Below, piece after piece: positions 57,196 through 64,000 of a stretch of DNA of 64,000 nucleotides. Position numbers and translations under genes: made by a program. A model generated the notes under the pieces. It was not told the DNA's origin. It was given only the letters and a program-made list of their open reading frames with translations, and did not search any database. The DNA lies in the NCBI GenBank assembly GCA_016081115.2, contig CM071930.1, positions 42,259,335 through 42,323,334 of the forward strand. Direction: 5' to 3'. Position 1 is the stretch's first letter. Each line of letters begins with the position of its first letter. The stretch comes from Rehmannia glutinosa. Its lineage: Eukaryota > Streptophyta > Magnoliopsida > Lamiales > Orobanchaceae.

Positions 57196-59890
57196 TGTAA
57201 CACCCCAATTTCCTATAACACAATACAATATGCGATTTTATAAAGTGCTGAAAAATAAGCCAAAGCTTGAAGACACATTTTTAAAGGAAAATAAATACTA
57301 CGAACTTGTCCATAAATACAAAATACTCATGAAAATTGTGTCCGAAGAATTTAAAAAAAACAAAAATCCCAAAAATATTAAGTTTCTAGCATCATTAAAT
57401 AAATCAAAATAAGGTCCCCTTTAAATTCTTGATCGACTTCCACCATCCCCTTTTGCGCATGCTCTAACTCTTTCATTTATCTGTGGGGAATAAACATGGA
57501 GTGAGCATTCAACAACCCTGTAGGTCCCAAGGGGTGTGAGTAAGGTTTAAAGGGGGTTTGAATAAACCTTACCAAATTTTCGATTTTAGTCCTTTTAGAA
57601 TTACAATAGAGTTGACTCAAACATCTGTGTCCTTAAGGGACAACTAAGTTAGTTACTCACAGACTCGATAGAGTTGTTGATAGAATAACTTGGCTGTTTA
57701 ACCTAAACTTAACTTGGTTGGTTTGGTTTTATTAGCGGAATACTTAACACCCTTCGATTAGATTTTAGCTTGTTTTAACACTTGATTTTTAGCACTTGGT
57801 TATTAAACAGTTGGATAGCAAATATGATTCTAACAATAGATATGATGTATATATGCAAGAAAGTAAATGTGCTGAAAGTAAATGACACAAATATTTTTAT
57901 AGAGGTTCGAAGATGAGATAATTCTTCTAATCCTCTCTTCTCCAACTCCTGGAGGAATCCACTAAGTAACAGATCAGTTTACAAAGTGGTGAACAGTTTG
58001 GAGACAACCTTGATCACACAGCTGGCTTCTCTTGCGACTTAGCTTCTTCACAGGGCAGCTGCCTTGCTACTTCAGCTCACTTCTCAAGTTCTTGGATTTG
58101 ATGACGAAGCCCTCCAATAAACTTGATACTGGTTCGACCTTGAACCTTCCTACAATCATTCTTGGAAAGTAGACCCCTTTTGATTCTTCAAAAGTTTACT
58201 CTTCAACATATTTGAAGTTGTCTTTCCTTCACAACTTGTGTTGGATCGATTCCCTTCGAGTTTCAGGCTTGAGGATTTGCTTGAATGTGCTTGAGAATAT
58301 TGCAGGTTAATTGCTTGAATATTGCTTGCTTGTTCGTGGTTCATGTAACCTTTTCTCAGTAATTTCCTCAGCCTTTTATAGTGTACATTTGAAATTTTGC
58401 CCATTGAAGAGATAGGCTAATTTCAATGTCACTTCTGTTCGTTGGCGTGTCTTGTTGCAGTCATTGACTTTGACATTTCCTCGTATTAAATGTCTTCTAA
58501 GCATCACAGATTATCTAACCCAAGGTGCAGTGTTTCCCATTCATTTATTCCTTTTGCACAAAACTGGGACTAACACTTTACACCTGATAGCTTTGACATG
58601 TTACTATTCTGAGTAACATTCTTGACTTTAATCAACGGATCTAAGTCAGTTGTCTTGACTAGATCTATTGTCTTTTTACCCTGTGTGACTTGAGTCGATT
58701 TCGATCATTGGATGAATCAACTGTCACTTCAACCTTGAGACTTGGCTTCTTGAGATAACTTGACTGACACTTCTTACATCTGTTCCTCAGCTGACATTCC
58801 TTCAGTCGAGTCCTTGACTTCCTTCTTGGCCATACTCAGCTGACACACATTAGAGTCTTCAATCCAGTCCGCAGTTGACTTCTTGTATTCCTTGGCATAG
58901 CTGACTTGACTAGCTTTTCCAGCCCTATCTATTACAATACAAATTACAAGGAAAATGGGGTGCCAACTTCCTAGTTTAAGTTTTACATGGTATCATCAAA
59001 ATCTACTTAATAAATTTCCTAACAAGCCCAGTGGGGATGCAATGTCTAAATTAAATACACAAACATAATCATTACTGCACACACACCTATTCTTTTCACA
59101 CTTTGATCATATAATGCCCAGAGGCCAACTATGGGTGTACAATTAAGTACGTTCATGCGTGTACAATTAAGTGCCTTCATGCTTGTACAATTAAGTATCT
59201 TCGTGTCATGTCATGTTTAACGTGCATATACATATAACAATCATACAAGACATTTAAAATAAACATAAGCAGTAAACCTCACCTTAAATGCAATAACTTC
59301 ATGAAATAAATGCAAACGTGAATGCATAGTGTTCAAGTTCCTTGTCTCCTTACACATCTCTCTTTCGTCTCCGACAGCGGTAACCGGCGGCGGTGATCGA
59401 CGGTCATGGCAGCAGCCGGGTTCTCTCGATTCCTTTATTTCTCTTTCCTCTTCCTTGGTTTTTATCTATGATTTTGGTTTTGGGGCTTGATGTTTGGATG
59501 GGTGGTGGGAAATGTTTTAAGAAGAAGAAGAAGAAGAATAATAGTAATTTACCTTCTTGCTTTCGTGTAGAAATTGTGAATAATAACCCTAGGGGAGCTT
59601 TCAATTTATAGGCCAATGATTAAAGGAATATATGGTAAGATAATTTGCTGAAATTTTATTACCATAAATACTTGATTTACATGCCGTAAAAGCATATTTG
59701 ATTTCTTTATCTTTTGAACACGATTTTCCCTTTTGTAAAAATTGACTTTCCTTTATTCTGAAAATAAAATCAGAAATAAAAAATCCCCAAATAGGAAATT
59801 TAGGGTTTCGAAAATTCTAAATCATTCCGAAAATTGGTTCTAATCAAACCCTAATGTATCCCAAATTCAAAAAGAATTACTGGTATTACA
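57196..59890 (-). mobile_element. Solo LTR inserted between protease and pre-integrase of Copia-B
   Basis: Perfect target duplication TAACC (57191-57195 and 59891-59895). The minus strand starts TGTAATACCAG and ends TTGGGGTGTTACA. It is about 1.18 kb after removing the nested Sirevirus LTR. No domains. A GAA-rich microsatellite at 59521-59540. Confidence 0.82.
57519..59024 (-). repeat. Sirevirus solo LTR S4
   Basis: 1506 bp, minus strand TGTTAGGAAATTTATT..CCTACA, same family as S1-S3, with the TATAAAAGG box at 58372-58380 (minus). Flanks AACCC (57514-57518) and AGCCC (59025-59029) match 4 of 5. CAGCTG motifs are mostly kept (for example 58019-58024). Confidence 0.88.
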
Positions 59891-59895
59891 TAACC

Positions 59896-61292
59896 AAATC
59901 ACTTGTACAAATTTTATAAAGATTGCCTTTTCTACTAGCTTCACAAATAATTTTACCATTTTTGAGAATAAAACATTTTTCTTTATTAAACAACATCATA
60001 ATTTGAATCACAAAGTCGGCTTACACTTATGAAATTTAACTTAAGCCCTTCTACTAGTAAAACATCACGAAGAGACAAAGAAGAATTACCAATGCCTCTA
60101 TTGCCAATTTTTTTTCCTTTGCCATTCCCGAACATGACCATTTGTTCTTCTTGGAGCTTGATGTTAGTAAAAAGTTCTTCTTTTCCGGTCATGTGGTGCG
60201 AACATCCGCTGTCCATGAGCCATTTGGAATCTTCCGTGATTATTATAGCCCCTAGTACCTCGTTATTATCATCGTCTATGGCCATGAGACCATGCTCAAT
60301 TTCCTCTTCTTCGTCGGATATTGCAAGTAGTTGATCCCATGTTTTGACATCCGCATTGAGAGCCTTCTTTATCGGAATAGGCTTTTTTTTCTTTTGTTCC
60401 TCTTCTGCCAATTTCGGGCAATCAACTATAAAATGCCCGAGTTTCCCGCATTTAAAACAAGAGCTGTCTCTAGTTTTTCTTGCCTTGTTTTTATTGACAA
60501 ATTTTGCAAATTTTCGAACAAAGGCGACCATTTCCTCATCATCCTCATCACTATCATAATAGAAATTATTGGAAGTAAGACCCTTAGGAGTAGATTGCAT
60601 ACCCGATTGTGATGTGGATCGTTTGGAGTTCTGTCTTTTCTTGAGATAGACTTGATAGATGAGAAAATTTCCAATGAGTTCATCAAACTTAAGAGTCTCA
60701 AGGTTTTGTGTTTCCGTTATAGCCGTTACTTTTTCGGACGGTGAGCTGGGAAGAGCATTTAATACTTTGGTTACTTTATCTTCCCCCGAGATGACCTTTC
60801 CGAGCGCCAATAGGGGATTAGCTATGTTGTCTAGCCTTTCCACCATTTTTGAAATTCCTTCTACCTCAAGCATCATGAAGTTTTCAAAATATTTAACATT
60901 CATTTTTTTTCTAGCTTGTTTAACTTTTTTAGTACCTTCATAAATGGTTTCTAATTTTTCCAATACTTCATGTGCCGACCTTATTCCTCTAATACGGTTG
61001 TACTCAGTGGCAGTGAGTGAGAAATGCAAAATATTCAAAGCTTACCGTTTAGAGAGAATGCCTTCTTGTTGTTTAAATCAAATTCCTTGAAGCTCTTGAG
61101 GGTCGTAGTTCCATCCTCCAACTTCTTTGTTGGTTGAGCTATTCCTTCAATAACCGCATTGCAAATATCGAAACTGCAACTTTCAAGAAAGGACTCCATT
61201 CGGTCTTTCCAAAAAACATAGTTGTTGGCATCGAATATTAGTGGCTTGTTGGTGGAGGCGCCGATTGTGAGATAGCTTTCACTCGTAGCCAT
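59896..61292 (-). pseudogene. gag: Copia-B gag-protease, nearly intact
   Basis: The ATG at 61292 (MATSESYLTIG) matches the usual gag start; an upstream in-frame ATG at 61313 is less likely. Order: DUF4219-like FDANNYVFWKDRMESFLES, UBN2-type core (61038-60560), zinc knuckle CFKCGKLGHFIVDCP (near 60420), then protease WLMDSGCSHHMTG (near 60190) and LLVEGLKLNFISVSRLCDSNYDVV. The breaks are a frame change near 61036 and a stop/frameshift near 59986. Downstream remnants (NGKIICEASRKGNLYKI-like) reach 59896, where the solo LTR cuts the frame. Confidence 0.9.
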
Positions 61293-61340
61293 GTATCTTC
61301 TATTTACTCGCAAAGATTAAACGAGCTTGCCAAAGAGTTT

Positions 61341-61353
61341 GATTCTGATACTA
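61341..61353 (-). promoter_or_regulatory. Primer-binding site (tRNA-Met-like), Copia-B
   Basis: The minus strand reads TAGTATCAGAATC two bases inside the LTR end, a decayed TGGTATCAGAGC. Confidence 0.7.
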
Positions 61354-61355
61354 CT

Positions 61356-61735
61356 TGTTAGTCCAAGTGGCTACGAAAATCTAGAGGGGGGAGGTGAACA
61401 GATTTTCCCAAATTTTCAATTTACGCCCTCTTTTTCGAATATAAGGATGGTGAAGAAATAAAAGTGGAGAAATATAAACAACATACAATGACTTATGGAG
61501 CTTGAACTTACCTAGGGCCTAATGCTCTACCACCCGGTATGTCCGAATGGATTTTGAAAAGGAAAAAGTATATTAATAGTTACCAAACTATTACAACCTT
61601 AACCTTGAAGAGTACCACACTCTTCTTACAACACCACCTATGAAAATTACCATAATCTTCTTACAACAATGAAGAGCATCAAACTCTTCAACACCTAGAA
61701 TCAATCAAGCGTGTTCTTACCACAAGAACACTAAT
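61356..61735 (-). repeat. 5' LTR of Copia-B, truncated
   Basis: Aligns with 32244-32633 of the 3' LTR and stops abruptly after ACACTAA, where CACTA-like sequence begins. About 860 bp of the LTR are missing. Confidence 0.85.
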
Positions 61736-62325
61736 TGATGTCATCAGTAATTACTTATGGATTTTTATGTCGGTAAATTATTTTATTTATACTTCGTTTT
61801 ATATTTACCAATGGAAAATTAATTTGTTGATAAACTTATTTGATATCTTTATTTATTACTTTATTATGTTCCTTAATATAAAATATAATTTCTAATATAT
61901 ATATATAATAAGATATCAATTTATATTTATAATGTATAATATAATTTTTACTATATATAAGCATATATATATATGTATATATAAAAATCAAAGCAAAAGA
62001 TGCAATAAGAATAAACTTAGCCCAATAGAAAATTGCCACTTCTAAACAACATAGATCTTGGGTCTGATGCTTCGTGGGAGCAAAAATCACTTGTTAAATG
62101 CCATGAAGAGAGTTACAAAAAAAATGTTACATTCTGCCAAAAAAGATGTGTTATATTTTGACAAAAAAGTGCTACATTAGACTCATATGTAATATTTTAT
62201 AATTATTTTTTAAAGTGTTACAAAAGATGAGTACTTAATATAACACCTAGAAAAAGTGTCACTAAAACTATTAAAAGTAATATTGTAGACTATAAGTAGC
62301 ACGGGAAAGTGTATCACCATAAAAA
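61736..62325. repeat. Second copy of the CACTA-like debris
   Basis: Aligns with 31629-32243 (GTACTTATGG / TTACTTATGG start, the same AT runs, the same GTGTTACA/GTGTCACT motifs) and ends with the same CACCATAAAAA next to a Copia-B LTR. Confidence 0.8.
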
Positions 62326-62984
62326 TATTAGTCCAAGTGGCTACAAAAATCTAGAGGGGGTAAATAGATTTTCCCGATTTTCTGATTTACGCCCTCTTTT
62401 TTGAATATAAGAATGGTGAAGAAATAAAAGTGCAGAAATATAAACAACACACAATGATTTATAGAGCTTCAACCCACCTAGGGCCTAATGCTCTACCACA
62501 CGGTATGTCTGAATGGATTTCAAAAAGGAAAAAAGTATATTAATAGATACCAAACTATTACAACCTTTACCTTGAAGAGTACCACACTCTTCTTACAACA
62601 CCACCTATAAAGATTACCACAATATTCTTACAACAATGAAGAGCACCAAACTCTTCAACACGATCAGTCCCCCTCGAGTCAGAGAGAGACAGAGTAAAAT
62701 AAAAGACCCCAGGCACCGATCGACCTCCCTTCAGAAGCCCCACGGTTTATTCTCTATTTTGTACAACGTTTTGGTACGGGTTGTACTATAAGGCGACTGG
62801 TCGACCTAAGTACAGAGAAGTTGTCCAAATTTTGTTAAAATAAATTTCAAGAAATACTACAAAGTCTTAGTAAAAATTATTGAAAATATTTTGAAGTATT
62901 AGGACAATATTTGGTGACATTGTTTTGGTATAAAACTCAATTATATGAAATCATCAAAATTACGATAAAAACATTTATCTAACA
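62326..62984 (-). repeat. Copia-B-family solo LTR with internal deletion
   Basis: Aligns with 32244-33485 except for a ~555-bp internal deletion near 62661. Ends TATTAG.. (TG decayed) and ..CTAACA. Flanked by AAAAA on both sides (62321-62325, 62985-62989), a possible but low-information target duplication. No PPT follows, unlike 33486, so it is not linked to an internal region. Confidence 0.75.
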
Positions 62985-62990
62985 AAAAAG

Positions 62991-63440
62991 TGTTGGAATT
63001 TGTTTTGGTAAAATGGGTGTTGACCCGATTTTGACCAAATATTTAAGTGGTTTCCATTAGTGAAAAATGAATTAAATTTTTTATAAAAATTCTATTAAGA
63101 GAGTAGATAAATATAACATTTGAAATTTCTCAAAACCAATTTTGGGTGAATGAGAAATTAATGATAGAAGTTAGCCACTTAAAACTAGAAAATGGCATGG
63201 AAAATGAAAAATGTGGGGAAGGAGAAATGTTCCATCCCACATAGGAGAAGAAGGCAATGCTTGCTCACTTTATAAATCTCAAGTTGGACTTATGGGTTTG
63301 GTCCCTTTGGGGCACCCAAGTTTTTAAAGGGGTGAGGACCTACATGCTTGTGGGTTTGGTTCAAAGCACACGCGTGCGCACGCCGCCGGCGCCCACTGGC
63401 CGGCTCGCAAGACAAAAATTATGTTTTATGTTTCAAGACG
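62991..63440 (+). repeat. Probable copia LTR/leader fragment (Copia-C)
   Basis: Begins TGTTGGAATTTG and contains TCCCACATAGGAGAAG and a TATAAAT box (63271-63277), phrases usual in plant copia LTRs. No PBS is visible before the gag ATG, so part has been lost or the boundary is wrong. Confidence 0.5.
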
Positions 63441-63543
63441 ATGGCTTCAGTTTTGTTCACTCCGATGGCTGCTGCTCCTGCTCACGGCGAGAAACCGGCG
63501 AAGTTCTCATGTGTTGACTTCAAACATTGGCAACAAAAGATGT
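63441..63543 (+). pseudogene. gag: Copia gag N-terminus (Copia-C), interrupted
   Basis: The ATG at 63441 opens MASVLFTPMAAAPAHGEKPA, then KFSCVDFKHWQQKML, a typical copia gag start (KFSGxDFKRWQQKM). The frame is cut at 63544 by an LTR start TGTTTGATAAATGG. Confidence 0.7.
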
Positions 63544-64000
63544 TGTTTGATAAATGGTTTTATCATGATTTTGATGATTTTGTTTTCACACCAAAACAAT
63601 GTTTTTAAAGGTTGTCCAAATACTTCTAAATATTTTAAAATGGTTTTAATATTTCCCGGAGTATTTCTTCAAGTTTATTTTCGACAAAATTGGGCAACGC
63701 TTTTATATGATTTTGTGTCAAATGTTTTTGCATCAAAACAATGTCCCTAAATGTTGTCCTAATACTCCCGATCGGTCTAAAATATTTTTACTATTTTTCA
63801 GAGTATTTATTGGAGTTTATTTTCGATATAAAATTGAACAACACTTATGTTTCAGGCTCGACCGGTCGCCCTATTGGGCAACCCGTACCTGAGTTGAGTT
63901 ATGGAACAAAAAAAAAGGGATGGAGGGAAATCAAGGGGGGCGACCGATCGACTGGGAGGTCGACCGGTGAGGGCGATCGGTTGACCCTATGGGCGACCGG
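63544..64000 (+). repeat. Copia-B-related LTR on the plus strand (runs off right edge)
   Basis: TGTTTGATAAATGGTTTTATC aligns with the Copia-B LTR start (minus strand of 33485) and continues with ACCAAAACAATGT and GTCCAAATACTT. A ~145-bp block is duplicated in tandem (about 63588 and 63731). The GGTCGACC cluster follows at 63850-64000. Confidence 0.75.

Larger units (their letters stand above)
32244..61735 (-). mobile_element. Copia-B: old Ty1/copia retrotransposon split by three large insertions
   Basis: The minus-strand order is 5' LTR (61735 to 61356, truncated), PBS, gag-protease (61292 to 59896), GAG-pre-integrase (57190 to 57048), integrase (49150 to 48416), RT-RNase H (36184 to about 34600), 3' untranslated region, PPT, 3' LTR (33485 to 32244). 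Frames resume across the insertions, for example KESIHV before S3 and KFNKAFGVE after it. The upstream flank of the 3' LTR is AAAAA. Its own target duplication cannot be checked because the 5' LTR is cut at 61735. Confidence 0.87.

Noticed and set aside
59393..59616. Short ORF near a GGCGGCGG-rich stretch suggesting a gene 5' end
   Set aside because: It lies inside a solo LTR with perfect TAACC duplications; GAA repeats create the Lys run.

Overview
The window is repeat-dense nuclear DNA from a flowering plant, probably a eudicot. It has the plant-type Ty1/copia Sirevirus, Ty3/gypsy Athila/Tat-like and chromovirus-like retrotransposons, a plant L1-type LINE with an RNase H tail, a tRNA-derived SINE, a MULE carrying a receptor-kinase fragment, a hAT-type MITE and CACTA-like debris. 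I found no intact host gene, tRNA, rRNA or CRISPR array. Almost every coding stretch is a broken transposon protein. The texture is that of pericentromeric heterochromatin in which elements insert into elements.

Layout. (1) 1-11712: a minus-strand Athila/Tat-like gypsy element (LTR 10173-11712, tRNA-Asp-type PBS, gag, protease; the rest lies off the left edge). It was hit twice: by Sirevirus S1 (1-2885) and by a 4.8 kb solo LTR (3777-8612, TSD CCTCC). That solo LTR was itself hit by a Pack-MULE (5063-6660, TSD TTGATCCCC) and a SINE (7892-8125, 11-bp TSD). (2) About 11995-14066: a 5'-truncated, frameshifted LINE on the plus strand. (3) 14352 to about 30640: a solo-LTR-like repeat split by Sirevirus S2 (15248-27956, plus strand, TSD GTGAA). 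(4) About 31370-32243: CACTA-like debris. (5) 32244-61735: an old minus-strand copia element ('Copia-B') whose pol and pro are split by three insertions: Sirevirus S3 (36190-48415, TSD TGAAT); a second copy of the ~4 kb LTR-like repeat (49156-57042), which carries a gag-only non-autonomous element (50265-54155, TSD ATTGG) and a MITE (56068-56436, TSD GTGGGAAT); and another solo LTR (57196-59890, TSD TAACC), which carries a Sirevirus solo LTR (57519-59024). (6) 61736-62984: a second copy of the junction 'CACTA debris plus Copia-B LTR'. (7) 62991-64000: a plus-strand copia leader/gag fragment interrupted by a Copia-B-like LTR that runs off the right edge.

How the parts work together. None of the elements looks able to move by itself. 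S2 and S3 share a full Sirevirus plan: gag, protease, integrase, RT-RNase H, then a long envelope-like, coiled-coil ORF and a further short basic ORF next to the 3' LTR. Each is broken by stops, frameshifts or deletions. The best leads are the extra 3' ORF lying between two polypurine-like tracts, the gag-plus-protease-only element with identical-length LTRs, the Pack-MULE with a captured galacturonan-binding domain, the GGTCGACC-rich Copia-B LTRs, and a family-wide pattern in which CAG/CTG (especially CAGCTG) motifs are replaced by a few recurring strings. That pattern may be an assembly artefact. I found no demonstrably new biological system.
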